DNA of 64,000 nt from Straminergon stramineum (lineage: Eukaryota; Streptophyta; Bryopsida; Hypnales; Calliergonaceae): assembly GCA_963920665.1 (NCBI GenBank), contig OY987265.1:12777001-12841000 (forward strand), written 5' to 3'. The notes below the pieces were generated by a model. That model saw only the letters and a list, made by a program, of their open reading frames with translations. It did no database searches and had not been told where the DNA came from. The position numbers and the translations under genes were made by a program. Positions 36,343 through 48,900 of this stretch are shown one piece after another (within the stretch, counting starts at the first letter, position 1; every line of letters begins with the position of its first letter).

Positions 36343-36482
36343 AGAGCATCTCCAGCAGCCCGGTATTTTAACGCTGGTGAATTTACGGTACCGGGGGCTT
36401 GGGGGGTTAGGGGGAACGAAATTAATACGTTGAGAGGTTCCATGGGCCGGGAGCTTGTTTCCCGTACTACTGGAGATGCTCT
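36343..36482. mobile_element. 140-bp MITE with AGAGCATCTCCAG ends
   Basis: The left end 'agagcatctccagcag' and the right end 'ctactggagatgctct' are inverted repeats with one mismatch in 16. The interior is GC-rich, unlike the other repeats here. Inverted ends close to GAGCATCTCCAACAG are frequent in plant genomes. The flanks are TAA/TAG, close to the TWA target of PIF/Harbinger elements, but that is not conclusive. It lies at the upstream edge of the HMA gene region. Confidence 0.7.
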
Positions 36483-38506
36483 AGCCCCGGTTAACGCACG
36501 GTAACCTCAGTACCCAAAACGCCATCTCCCTGCCCGTCTGCCCGCAGTCCGATCTCCCCTATACTTCTGCACGCACAGAACCCAGTCGAGCCTTTCCTTT
36601 CCATTGCGAGCGTGCAAATGGGACGCACCTGCATCACTCTTGGTAATGAACACTGCAGCGCTCTCTCCCTTGCAATCCTTGCAACTTCCATGTGCAGCTT
36701 TGTATGAATTGCTGGACCATCAATTGTGTACGTAGCAAAGTTGGCAGAGAGAGAGAGAGAGAGTCAGAGTAAAAAGACTCGATCGTTTGATCGAAAATAA
36801 TTGAAAAGTCCATCGATACGTTTGTCTTTTGAAGATTGCAGGGATTTTAGAGCTCTGGTTTAGACTTTGTACTTGAAATTGTAAGCATGTGAGGTTTCTC
36901 CTCGACCGTGGTTGATGCTGATGAAGTGCATTGTGGGATTGGCTTTGTGAAGATCGATATCAATTGGTAGGAAGAGCATTTGGCAACCAAATTAGAGTCC
37001 TAGCGTGTGTTCGAAATTGCTGCATAAGTTTCTCCGCTTGATCACGTGATGTTCTGCTTTGTGTTTGGGAGTCAGGTGATGTTTGTCCGTCACTGATTTT
37101 CTAGAGTTTCTGAACACGAGTGGGATTTGATGGTTTTATTATGATTGACTGAGTTTTCTTGTCGAAGAGTGGAGAATTTCGTGTGACTGTGTACAATTTC
37201 TTGCAGGTTAAAAGAAAGGTTTGCGGATTGAGTATCAAGTGAGGTTTTGAGATTAGAAGTTGAGGATCTTCAACTCTGTCACCTCGAGGTTTCGTTCTTC
37301 ACATTTCGAGGTGATCACCAAGAAAGGGTCATGCCAGGAAGTCCAAATTGGGCGTCAACATTTTTTTTGTCAGATATGCTTTCGTCCAATTTTGCTTTGC
37401 TCTGTTACCAACAAATGCAATATTTCTCATGAGGTTTGATGATATGAAATCTGACCTGGTCTCAGTAGCAGTGAGGGTCGAGAGAGAAGAGAGGTCGGAG
37501 TTGCAGAAGAAGTCAAAGCGAGAAAAGTAGAGCCAGAGAGGAGAAGTTTGAGGGCCGCTTGTGAAATAAAGCTAAGCTAAGTTAAGTTAGCTCGCCCTGA
37601 AGTTTCTATCTACACAAAACTCCAGAAAGAACTGACCAGATATTCAGGGGTAGCAGAAGTTAGTTAACTAATATTGGCCAGGTACGGTACGTTCTTAGAT
37701 AGGAATCAAAGAACAAATCGCTAGTAAGAACACGGTATGCGGATTGGTAGCACCATTGTTTGGAACAGGAAAAAGCCTGTTCCCTGTACTTTTGTTTCAG
37801 TTCTTCCGTTTTTCTTTTTGTCCAGCCCTTGGGCTTGGCTGCCCTGTAACTGTCGTTTTGCAACGGATTCCATTTGATTAAAAAAAACAAAAAACAAAAG
37901 CACGGTATGCGGAGACCAGCGAAATGACCACTAAATGACCTTCAAGTGGTTTTAATCGGTCATATATGTGGGTCTGATGGTGTGTGATTTTTGTGATCTA
38001 AGTGGATCATCTTTCTAGTGATGAATTCTGACGAGTTCTTTTCTGCTAACCAGCATCGTAACAAAGACAATTGTTTCTCACAGTCATCTTAGTTATATTT
38101 TCCATAGAAGGCCCGTTGTATTTCGTAACTATCTGTTCATGTTTTGGAGTTTAAGTTTCCCTGTGTTGAGAGAGCTCGTGTTGTAAGATCTCGAAGGCGT
38201 CACTGATTTACTGTCAGGGTGCAAAATTAGTGTCTCCCGCGAAATTAGCGTCACTGCAAAGGGTGATATTAGTAACATATATACAATCATTTTTCAACCT
38301 GCACTATTTTAGAATAGTACCACTCGCTTTCAAAGGAAATACCGGTGTTGTCCGTCAAATGACAGAACTTCGTTCTTCCAACAATGCAACCGTCGCTTGA
38401 TTGCTTTTGTAATTTTTTCTGTAATTTTTTTTCCTGCTTTCGAAACATAGTCCGCATATGCCAGAGTGAAAACTAACAAACTGGCTACGTGGCATGATTG
38501 CAGATC
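36483..38506 (+). promoter_or_regulatory. Upstream and leader region of the HMA-domain gene
   Basis: Base composition rises to gene-like from 36.5 kb. A (GA)9 tract at 36746-36763 resembles a plant GAGA-type leader or promoter element. The stretch to 37560 is unique and transcript-like. A repeat tail interrupts it at 37783-37884. A consensus acceptor (ATTGCAG at 38497-38503) stands three bases before the start codon, so at least one 5' leader exon lies upstream; its donor and the transcription start were not fixed. The short frames here are not supported as genes. Confidence 0.4.
37783..37884 (+). repeat. Retroposon-like 3' tail, different subfamily
   Basis: Contains 'ctgttccctgtacttttg', 'tccagcccttgggcttggct', 'gccctgtaactgtc', 'ttttgcaacggattcc' and an AT-rich tail with AAACA units. 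The order (GGCT-rich body, TTTGCAA, then an A/T tail) resembles 30770-30880 and 33604-33716, but similarity is weaker. Confidence 0.35.
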
Positions 38507-41386
38507 ATGGGTGAGCAGACTCTGGTGGTCCAAACGGTGATCCTCAAGGTGGTTTTGCATTGTGAAGGATGTGCTCGGACAGTGAGGCGAGCTGTCAAGC
38601 GGATTCCAGGTAGGAAAAAATGATTCCTCTTCTTCTGAGATACAGTACTCGAAATAAAGTTTCACAATCATGAAGTTCAGAATTCAGTGCCCCCCATCGA
38701 ATAGAACGGAAAGGTCGTATTTGTCAGCTTCTAGACAGCAATAGTTAACCGACTGCATCATCATTCAATACTAACTGGTAACAAACACTTTTATGTAGAA
38801 GGGATGTTGTTTCTGACGATTTTTTTGGTTTGGAAAACTAATTTTTTTGGCAAAAAGAACTATTGAAAGGAGTTCAGAGAATAACATCACTTTGGGGGAG
38901 TAAAATGGTGTTGTTGGAATTTCGTACCATGGATGTAAGAGCCCTTGCCCAGAGCATACCCTGTTATGTGGCTACAGTAAAAAAGGCATCTCAAAGGTTT
39001 AAGATATCCTCACCTTCATCACAGTACAATACAATAAACATGTAAGATGGATAGACATCAATTAATATTTGTCAGAAACCCTTAAAGTGGGTACACCCCA
39101 AATCGCACCCTGCTAAAATCGTCATCATCACTCTGCGTACATCTCCAAAATCAATATGTACGTCTGTTGAAGAAACGATTTTGTAACATCTACCAAGAAA
39201 TAATTTGACCCTCCATAACTTTTGCATACAGTATCCAAATGTTGCGATCTTTGCTGCGTTGGAACCTTCTTTCACTTGCCAATAAGAAAATATGAAAAAT
39301 TTGACCAGTCTCATAATAATAACTATACACAGTAGCAAAAAGTGGCAGTTTTGGGGTACCGATCTTAATAGTGATGGAACTTCAAAGAATGTAACTTGCA
39401 GTTATGCAATTACCAGTGTGGCTAAGTGGCTATGGCTAAGTGGCTATGGTAGGAGGTTGTGAAACCAAATTAAAGAAGGAATCAATGTGCCGATCCTTCC
39501 AATTAAAACTAAAGAAATCGACACTCTGTGACTTAGAATGATCACCGTGAGCATTGATCTATTCGTTTCAGAACCCCTATTGATTTCACAAAATCTCTTT
39601 CCTTAATTAGTTTATTCACAGCGTTCTTGTAAGTTTTTTTTATGCTAGGAAGGCCTTTCAAAAGCCGCAGTCTGTGAGTGCTCATCTATTAATTTTTGAG
39701 CAATGTCACGCAACTGAGCAGTGGTCCCAAATAAGATGTACGTAATTAGCTCAAGTTGCAAGAAAGACAGCTAAAAGTGCTGAAAACTTTCCTACTTATC
39801 ACTACAGTAACCGCAATTTTTGCAGTGGTATAAAGTTTAGAAAATTTGAAATCACATTTGTATAATCTGCACCCGAGATGCAAAAAACCCCTTTTCTTCT
39901 TCTCTCCTTTCTGCTACAGCTGAATAAGTAACAAAACTGAACTTACCCCCAAAATTTCAAATTCATCAGTTTTAGTAGAGTAGTGGAAGCCATGCCTGAG
40001 ATAAGCAATGGAGTCCACCACCACTTGGTGAAATTCTACATATTGGTGAATTCAATGGTTCACTCACTGATTATCTTACGCATTTTTTCCACTAATAATT
40101 TCTTTTTCTGATTAGATACTAATGAAAAAGGCTCCAAAACAAACAGGTGTAACAACATACGATGTCGATTTTCCGGGCCAGAAGGTGACGGTCACAGGAG
40201 TGGTCACCCCGGAGGACGTGTACCGCCACGTATCCCGCACCGGTAAGATCACCGTGCTGGTACCCCCACCGCCCCCGCCCCCTCCCCCTCCCCCACCCCC
40301 TCCCGCCCCCGAGCCGGAGCCGGAGCCGCCCAAGGTGGAGGAGCCTCCCAAAGAAGAGCCTCCCAAGGAGGAGGCCCCGGCTGAGGAGCCCAAGGCGGAA
40401 GAAGCTCCTGCGCCTCCTGCAGAAGAAAAGAAGGAGGAGCCTCCGGCTGAGGAACCCAAGGCGGAGGAACCCAAGGCCGAGGAACCCCCCAAGGAGGTAA
40501 GCTGGTGTAATGCTTTTGGAATTCTGCATCCCTCTGAGTTCAAGTCAAAATTTGACGCTCTGGAACACACTACTTCTAGCAAATGTGTAATTGACTATTT
40601 ATGAATCCAAGTGCATACAAGACATAAAAGATTTCATAATAATACTCCAAGGAGATTGAGGAGAGAGTGTAATTTCTGCCATCTTCAGAAGGAATGTTAA
40701 CCCTTTCTGGCCACGTGTTTTTGCTTTTATATCTATGATCTACTCTTTGGTATTCTCGTATTTGACTACATTATCCTATTAAAATGCACCTTCACATGTG
40801 ATTACATAGTCGTATTTCTCAATACTTAATGCAACTTTTACGGGAGTCTATTCGATAAATGTACATACAGTTTACCAGTATGGCCGTTAGTCTATCATAA
40901 AGGTTACCTACCGACCTCGAACCATAGTTGCGAAGAATGGCATTAGCTTATAATCTGTGTCTATATGGTGTCGTTCTTTGAATTTCTTCAATCACGCGGG
41001 TCTTCAAACCCAAGCTATGTTCCAATCCTTCTTGTTTGAAGTGGTGAATCTCCATTACGAAGGGGTTAAGTTAATATGTGGATTCCAATTGTTGCAACCG
41101 TTATGTTCCGCAGGAAGAAGCGAAGAAAGAGGAGCCCGCTGCCGAGGAGAAGAAGGAAGAGGAGGCGAAGCCGGAAGAAGCCAAACCGGAAGAAAAGAAA
41201 GAGGAAGCTCCTGCTCCTGCTCCTGAACCTGCACCTGCAGCCGAAGAGAAAAAAGAAGAAGCCAAGCCGGATCCTCCTCCGCCGCCTGCAGAAGAAAAGC
41301 CGGCACCTCCTCCTCCCACATTAGAAGAGATGTACCCCGTCACATTTGTACTCGGCCCTGATTACACCAGATACTACTATTACTGA
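38507..41386 (+). CDS. Heavy-metal-associated (HMA) domain protein with a proline-rich acidic tail
   Basis: Three coding exons: 38507-38609, 40147-40496 and 41114-41386, giving 726 nt and 241 aa. The HMA fold spans residues 1 to ~74: a first strand, the metal-binding CxxC as HCEGC (C19, C22), the helix ARTVRRAVKRIPG, then VTTYDVDF, VTVTGVV and an ITVLV strand. This arrangement is that of plant HPP/HIPP metallochaperone-like proteins that bind soft metals such as copper, zinc or cadmium. Residues ~75-90 are a poly-proline run; the rest is Glu/Lys/Pro/Ala low complexity with repeated AEEPK and EEKKEE units, followed by a conserved-looking tail ending DYTRYYYY. There is no C-terminal CaaX box, so it is not isoprenylated and belongs with HPPs rather than HIPPs. 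Exon 2 starts at CAG|GTGTAAC: this splice alone restores IPGVTTYD in frame. Intron 1 (1.5 kb) carries a family F MITE. The metal bound cannot be told from sequence. Confidence 0.88.
39083..39366 (-). repeat. MITE family F, copy 7 (reverse), in HMA gene intron 1
   Basis: The best-preserved copy. It starts 'aagtgggtacaccccaaatc' and ends 'cagttttggggtaccgatct', so the ends form an imperfect inverted repeat of about 20 bp. The interior has all family blocks in reverse ('atctccaaaatcaatatgta', 'gttgaagaaacgatttt', 'ccataacttttgcata', 'ttctttcacttgcc', 'aataataactatacac'). It lies inside a transcribed intron. Confidence 0.7.
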
Positions 41387-42947
41387 GGCTAGGCTCAACA
41401 AATTAAGGCATCGATCTTTGGTGGAATGTTTTTCAATCAAAGCATCAGCAACAACGACTTACTGTGTTGGTTTGCATGGTAGCAAGACATGTAAGGTTTT
41501 GAGAGGAGATCGATAGGATTATGCGCGAGAGAGTAAACGAATTAAGTAGCTGTTATTGATAGATTAATTAAGTAATCCACCTTCAAGGCTTGAAGTACGT
41601 CTTTGGTCTCGTTAGAACGAGGACGTGCATCAGTTGAGTCAGAGAGCCTTTGGTAGTTGACATGAATGGTGAATATTTACTCAGTTCAGTTTAGGACATG
41701 ATTAGAGAGACTTGAGATTGATTGTAGTCAGTTTGAGAGGTTTGGAAGAAGTGGCAAAGTTAGAAAATGCTGCAGCGGATTGAAAGTCTTCATCAAGACT
41801 TTTTGAGAACTCACAACAATTTGAGGTGGTGGTTTCCGTATAGTAATGTAATAAAAGCTACCAGTGAGTGTGTGGGATAGTATTTCTTGTACTTGGGCGA
41901 TTTCGTATACATGTGTGAATTGAGCATGAGGATTTTCAAATGGCTTGAGGAATCCTCAGAAACCCAACCACAGGTCTGCAGCCAAGTCATTGCACCCGCA
42001 ATGTATAGTACAAACAGTGTACATTTCATTTCAGGAGGTGGACGCTTTTAGTGACCACTGCGTTTCAACTTCAAAAATTCATAAGTATTTTCACGAAGCT
42101 TCAAAAATATGAAACGACTAGGGTTAGATGCCCATTCCTTTTATATTTTAAGGAAAATATTTACTGAAAAATATTTTGACAAGTCTAGCCTCTCCAAATT
42201 AATTCCCTGCTCTTAAATGAACCTCCTACCTTACACTAAGGGACAAATTATAGGCTTCTCAATGCATTGTCGCATGTATTTCACAGCTTGACATGTGGAA
42301 ATTGTCCTGGAAATCAGATTGCATACAATATCACATGCTCTCAGGGTACAAAAGGAAAGTGCAATTCCAGAATATGTGATCATATTTGTTAGAATGGCAA
42401 GTGACATTTCGGATACATTACTGGCCAAATCAATTCCAAGACAAGGTGAAACAGAAGATTGAAATGATTCGCAAAGAGCCAGTGCTCTTTAATAAACAAA
42501 AATCAATGAACAAGTTCAAGGAGATTCTGGACATATTCCCGATTCTTCAGCTTTTCAAAAGTGTCTGGGATAGGGCCAGAGCTAGCTAGAGTTGGTTTTC
42601 AGACTGAGAGACTACTGCTGCAATATACCGTTATGCTTGTAAACTTCATTTCAAGGAGACTCCAGTAAGAAAAGTGCAGGGATAAAACATCATGTTCTTG
42701 AAAGACAGTTTTTAGTGTGAGATGATTGACCTTCCGTCGCACGCATCAAACTTCCAAGTCAATGCTTGGATTGGCAAAAAAGAAACTGAGGCTCAAAGAG
42801 CTTACTGGTCAAGTGAACATTTGATTTGCTTCCACGATTTTCTTGTCCTCAAGGAGACTCTAATTCTGCTCCGCTACTTGGTATATGTGGACGAGCATTT
42901 AAACAAATCGAAGAGGGTACCTAGCCTGAAGGTGGGTTGTAACAAAT

Positions 42948-43040
42948 ACTACAAAAAAATAAGTGTCCATAATGACTAAAACACAACAATGACTACTACA
43001 GTCATTGTGGACCGGTCATTTATACCCTTTTTTTTGTAGT
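42948..43040. mobile_element. 93-bp MITE with ACTACAAAAAAA ends
   Basis: The left end is 'actacaaaaaaataagtg' and the right end 'tatacccttttttttgtagt', inverted over the first 12 bases. Further inside, 'cataatgac' and 'gtcatttat' pair as well, and 'caatgact' and 'agtcattg' lie near the centre, so nearly the whole element can fold. CACTACAARAAAA ends mark plant CACTA elements; here the right end reads CACTAC and the left TACTAC, so it is a probable small CACTA derivative. Confidence 0.5.
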
Positions 43041-43799
43041 GAGAACATGCTTGAAAAACTGCGGAAGTAAGCAAGCCAATTTTCTCAAACTATGGAGTCA
43101 TGTCCTATTCTAGCCAATTCATTGATGACTAGTTTCAGTGAACTTGGGTGGACTCCATGATTAGAATTTAGGACATGAATTTTTTTTGCTAGTGAATGAA
43201 TGAACATATTGTCATGGTGTACTTGTGTAAGGTGAAATATTATGTTTGGTCAAATCAATGTTCTTAGTCCTTAAGAGTTACCCTAACTGGGATGGTCATG
43301 AAAAGGAGTTGCAAACATGGACATTGCTAACTTAAGAATGATCACCCATTATTGACTCTATGAAAATACAAATATCAACTTCTCAAATATAAACATGATT
43401 GAGCATTGAGCAAGGGTTGGTAGATTGGTCCAAACAAAGAAGTTGCATTGTATAAGTATCAATAATGGGAGAAGTTTGTAAACAAGTGTCATTAATTATG
43501 GGAATCCACTATTTTTTATCTTCATTTTTTTCTTTTCAAAATTTGATGTGCTTACTTTATAGATGTCTCTACTATCAATTGTTGTTGCTCTATTAAAGAT
43601 GACCTTTGGAGTTGAATTTCTCTCCATTTAGGGGCCAAAGTTCTCTACTTCCAATTCATAAGGCCTTCTCTTCTATAACTAACAAAGGCACATTATTGTA
43701 GAGAAAATTTGAACTCATGAGAGGATTGCCAAAAAGTGTTGAAGAGGACCCCGGATTACATTTATTTTATCTTTTCTTGAATAATTCCCCTATATTTGC

Positions 43800-44066
43800 T
43801 CATCATTGGCAAGGGTGTGATGAGTGCATATAAATAGTGAATGCAATACTATTGGATAGTTTCATCAAGGTACATCAAAAGTATGAGAGGCTTTGGACAC
43901 AAGGATTTGTATTTAAATAGAAGAGAGTCATGCCATTTATTATTATTTATTTGAAGAAATGTATTTTTCATTCAAAGAGATGGGACATGATTAGGATTGA
44001 AAACATGAAAGAATAAAGAATTCTTACTAAAGAATAAACTATGGCTTTGCTGGGTGACACTCAACA
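43800..44066 (-). mobile_element. Probable LTR retrotransposon 3' end (Ty1/copia-like)
   Basis: On the minus strand a purine tract AAGGGGGAT (44075-44067) is followed directly by TGTTGAGTGTCACCCAGC from 44066, the usual layout of a polypurine tract and 3' LTR start in plant copia elements. A TATA-like stretch (minus-strand 'ctatttatatgc', near 43830) would suit an LTR promoter. The other LTR border and a second LTR were not found, and no reverse transcriptase or integrase motif was recognised in the AT-rich sequence above 44075. The lower limit is a guess. Confidence 0.4.
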
Positions 44067-45975
44067 ATCCCCCTTGACACAATGAGAGAAAGATATTCAA
44101 AAATAATACTTGTCTAGCATGAAAGTTAGACAAGGTGGAGACAAGATTTTGTCCGAATATATGTACTAAAACTAGCTCTAGTAGCCCATTTGAAGTAGTT
44201 GAAGATGTCATTGCTTCACAACCCTCTAGAGACGTGGATTTTTTTCTCATGTTTACTCAATTATCCAATTTCTAATTATTGGTATTTATACCTTGGTTAG
44301 ACTACATCTTGTTCCATCACCAATTCACCACCTGGTTGAATATAATAGTTCAAGCATATTTGACAAGTTGGAAAAATGATTTTGCTTGGACCAACTTGTA
44401 TAACTAATGAATTGTCAACAATAATGCTAACAATAAATAAACAATGAATGTTCAGGCAGTTCAATACATGTGGAAACAAAAAAATAATTAGGATATTTAG
44501 GATATGTGCACTACCAATTAATAATCTTTGTTTCATGTGTGAAAACCCCAATGTCATACTTATAATTTATTGCATCCATAGAAAAAGTGGTTCCAAAGTT
44601 AATCCTTGACTTCATTCTTCAAGGAATCAAAAGTAGTCACTCCAAGCATAAAATTTTGAATACCATGAAATTCATCTAGATTTTGAACTTATCTCAAATT
44701 AGACAAATATTTGAATTTTTTGTACTACATCAAATGGTTCAAGAATAGCTAAATTCTAGACTATGGATGGTCTCCAAATACTAGAATACACACCTGTAAT
44801 TAGGTAGAGTAAACTTATCATTTACCGCACACATCCAAAAACCACACAACAACCGTTACCATTTAACACTAACCACAAGATGGAACCACCAATTCAATTG
44901 CCATGGGAACAAATCTTTGTATCACTGCCCAATCACTGCACACTATGTGGTGAAAGGTTGCAAGGAATTTTTAACTAGATTTTAGCTTCATTGCCTTTAG
45001 ATTGCAATAAAATTTGTAGGAAGAAATTTTTTTGCATTTTGTTTTTTGAAGGTGAATCTTAACATGATAGTTAATGATCATACCATATTTCAAAACATGC
45101 AAGTCTTTGTATGTATGTGGAGAAGGATTTGAATTTTGTTTGTGTGGTGATTGGCAAGTTTACTATTAATATAAATGGTAATTTATGGCTACTTGGAGCA
45201 TTGAATTTCTGTCACCGTTGTTTTATTGGCAACCCAAGGAAAACAGAATACTTCATTCCATTCGTTTTACTTCCACCAATGAGAACTCGCGGCAAGCATG
45301 CCACATGTGGGACGTAACTTCAGATGAGAAGCTTCAGAGCTTCACTTGCAACTTAAGCTTGAATACACATCATTGTATATTTGTGCTTCGAGCTCTTCTT
45401 TAAATCTCAGAGTCGTTTGAAGGCACAACCTGCCATGTCTTATGCACCGTGGCTTAAATCCAATTTGCATTAGGAACGGAGGCATCGACGGTGCTATCAG
45501 GGAAAATCACCACACGAGAAATCCACAACAGAAGTTGAACAACTGTCCTTTTCTCTCCAAATTTCATTCCTTGAATGTGTAATCGAGTACAGTATCGTAT
45601 TCCATCATCGCTTCACATTGACCATGGAATTCTTCAAAACTCCCATAGATGAACATTTTTTATTTCTCCTGTGAGATACATTAACTAAAAACTTGGAGTG
45701 ACAACCCGGGAACCAGAGATATTGTGTACTATATTGAATCACTGAGTACTATATTGAGTCGTGAGTTGAATTTTGAATTGCATTTGAGAGTTGAATCCCT
45801 GTGTAATATTTTTGAGCGGTGAATTTATGATTTGAATCACTGTGTACACAGTAATTCAACTCACAAATACATAACTCAAAAAATACCTGAGTGGTATTAA
45901 CCTTAACAACTATGATACAGTCACCAACATCCGACCTCAAACAAATCCTAAACCATAAAACCATAAAAAACTAAA

Positions 45976-48900
45976 CTAAACCCTAAACCCTAAAGATTCA
46001 TCCGTTCGAGGATTCCACAACCCAGTCGATCCCTTTGTCGCAGGCTCCTTACGAACCAACCGCCGCGCAGGTTTCCACGTCAAGAAAACCACCGACACCG
46101 ACACAAACCCCACCACAAATCCAATCACAAACCCCGGCGTCGCAAACAAATCATCGAACGTCGATGCCCTTGACGTCTTACAAGAATATCTAGACAAATC
46201 CAATGGCGAGCCACATAAATCCTTATTCCCAGGATGCCAGAACGAATCATTACTCATAGTCTGAATCTGTCCTCCTTGCGGAATCTGCCCCCAAAGATCA
46301 TTCTCCGCCAAAAACAACTGCTGTAGTTTAGCGATTCTCGTGATCGACTCCGGAATCACCCCCGACAGCTTGTTATTCGAAAGTCTTAGCGATTCCAATA
46401 CCGACATATCCCCAATATTGAACGGAATCTCCCCAGTGAAAGCGTTATTGGAGAGGTCTAGGTACTTCATCCGGGCTAGTTTCGTGATCTCACTAGGAAT
46501 TGCACCCGTAAACTGATTGTGCGACAACTGCATGGAGATCACATAGTCGACCGACGTGGTAAACGTCACATCCGCCCCGCTCACTGTGACTTGCACACTA
46601 GGAATGTAAGTCGTGGATCCATCATCAAGAGACCCACCAGCTGTATCCGACACAGACGTGTTGATATACCCCTGCAACTTACTGAAACTGTTCCCCACTA
46701 GTGTCCCCGTGAAAGAGTTGTTTTTAAGCTCCAGAAGTTGCAGTTTCGGCAAGTTCCAGATCCACTGCGGAATAGGACCAGTAAGATTGTTGTTCCCTAG
46801 TAACAGCAGCTTCAGATTCCCCAACTTGGTTACGTCAAAAGACTCCGGAATATTTCCCGTAAGGGAGTTGGAGGTGAAGTCAATTGCCGTGAGGTTGATC
46901 TTGCTGTTGAGCGTTGCCAAAGACGCGAAGATGTCTCCCGTGATGCCGTTGTTGCTTATGGCCACCGACTCTAGGTTGCTCAGGTTGCCCATGTTGAGAG
47001 TGAAGTCGCCTGCGAGGAGGTTTTTGTTGAGAAAAAGAGTTTTGAGGGAGAAGCAGGCTTGGAATGAGGAGGGGATTGTGCCTGTGAGCTGGTTGTTGGA
47101 CAAGTCCAGGCTCTCGAGGGAGGTGCAGTTGCTGAGAGTGGACGGGATGGGGCCGGAGAGGGTGTTGCCAGAGAGTAAGAGGAGGGAGAGTTTGGTGCAG
47201 TTGCCGAGGGTGGAAGGGATGGGGCCGCTCAGGGTATTATTGTTGAGAACGAGGTACTTGAGGTTGGTGCAGTTGCCCAGGGAGGCGGGGATCTCACCCG
47301 AGATGTTGGTGCCATAAACCACCTTTAAGAAAAAAAACATACGTACATATCAGATCGACCCATATATCTCGTCATATGTAAGAAGCGAAGTCCCAGACGA
47401 ACAATACCACAAATAGCGATCCAAGGAAAATTTAATACTTAATAGAAAATTAACCCCTAAAGGACCCCCGCGAGGCTCAGATTGAGCTTCATGATTTCAA
47501 AGGACATTCTTCTGAGTGAGTCGTATTGGGACGACTTTCATTTCTTCTCTTCGAACATTTTTTTCTAACGTACACGTACAGTACATGCAATGATCTCGAT
47601 AACAGGAGAAAGAAAAATTGTCTATCGATGAAATGTTTGAAGATTTTCTCCATAGCCAATGTCCAGCAATGATAGGCTATGATAGACTACTAGGATATAC
47701 TAGGAATGGAGTTTGGACACAGAAGGACATTAGTCCAATATCCATACTGGATTAATTTCTCCTATGTCTTCACACTGATTCTGTGGTTACATAGAAATGG
47801 ACCCTGTTTGAATATACTATATTTTTGAATATGAGCAACTGCATTAGTTATTTTAAAACCACGGAGATGGGGAGTTCAAATAATATTATGACGAAAGAAA
47901 ATTAGTGGTACAACAACTCACCAAGTTCTCCAGTTTCTGCAAGTTGCCGAACTCGGGCGGAATTTCTCCCGATAACATGGGATTCTCCTGCGCATGGAAT
48001 TGCACCAACTCCGTACAATTTGCAAGCTCCTTAGGGATGATCCCCGTTAGCTTGTTGTTCTGTAGGTACATGATATGAATGGAAGTCGACCAGTTGCCAA
48101 ACTCGGGCGGAATTGTCCCCGTAAACTCATTGTGATCAATCTGAAAATTCTCCATGCGTTTGCACTTGGAGAATACCTTTGGTATGGTCCCATTCAATTT
48201 GTTCCAGCTCACCCCAATGTTCTCCAGCATGGGACAGTCCGCCAGCTCGGGCGGAATCCCCCCCGTGAAATTATTCCCAGACACAAACAAATGCGTCAAA
48301 TTCTCACACTTGTCCCCGAAAAACTTCGGCAACGGGCCTTCCATGTGGTTATTCTCCCCATGGATTTGCATCATGGCACTACAATTCTCCAAGTGATCCA
48401 ACCTCCCAGTAATTTTATTATTTTGGAAATACACCACGCTCAGCTTCTGTAGCTTCGCAAACCCGGAAGGAATCGTTCCCGAAATGTTCTGGTTTTGGAT
48501 CAAAAAACCCTGAAGCTCCGGACAATTCGCCAGTGTGGTAGGAATCTCGCCTTCCAAGTGATTAGTGTGAACAACAAAGCTCGCCAACTTGGAACAGTTT
48601 CCAAAACTGTCAGGAATCGTCCCTGTGAGCTCATTCTCATGCACTAGAAACGTCACTAACTTCCCCAACCCCCCAAACCGGGTGTCAATCTCACCCTCGA
48701 ACTTATTCTGCGACATGTTGAAGTCCGTCAGATTCTCACACCTCGAAAACTCAAACGGTAATCGACCCGTGAAGTTGTTGTCCCCCATGTCGACATTCAC
48801 CAAATTCATACAGAAGCTGGGGTCGTCCCAAAGCTCCGTAGGGATGGACTCCGAAATGTTGTTCCCATGAAGCAGCAAGCTCTGCAACTGGAGGAGGTTT

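Larger units (their letters stand above)
41387..45900. other. HMA gene 3' flank and intergenic region
   Basis: 41387-42050 is gene-like in composition and probably holds the 3' UTR. 42050-45900 has no supported gene. It contains a short CACTA-like MITE (42948-43040) and a probable LTR end (about 43800-44066). 44570-45100 and 45100-45900 show only short frames without domains, and direct repeats of 'tattgaatcactg/gagt' near 45730-45760. Confidence 0.5.

Noticed and set aside
40112..40582. Minus-strand glycine- and serine-rich frames opposite the HMA gene
   Set aside because: They are the complement of the proline/glutamate-rich exon, and the plus strand has the HMA domain with consistent splicing.
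45952..45994. Two CCCTAAA units next to the RLP stop codon, telomere-like
   Set aside because: Only two units within an AAACTAAACCC-type run, far too short for a telomere or an interstitial array; gene sequence continues on both sides.
46613..47317. 234-codon open frame on the plus strand inside the RLP gene
   Set aside because: Antisense shadow of the LRR exon; the regular leucine and asparagine codons of the repeats keep the opposite strand open. No domain and no start context.
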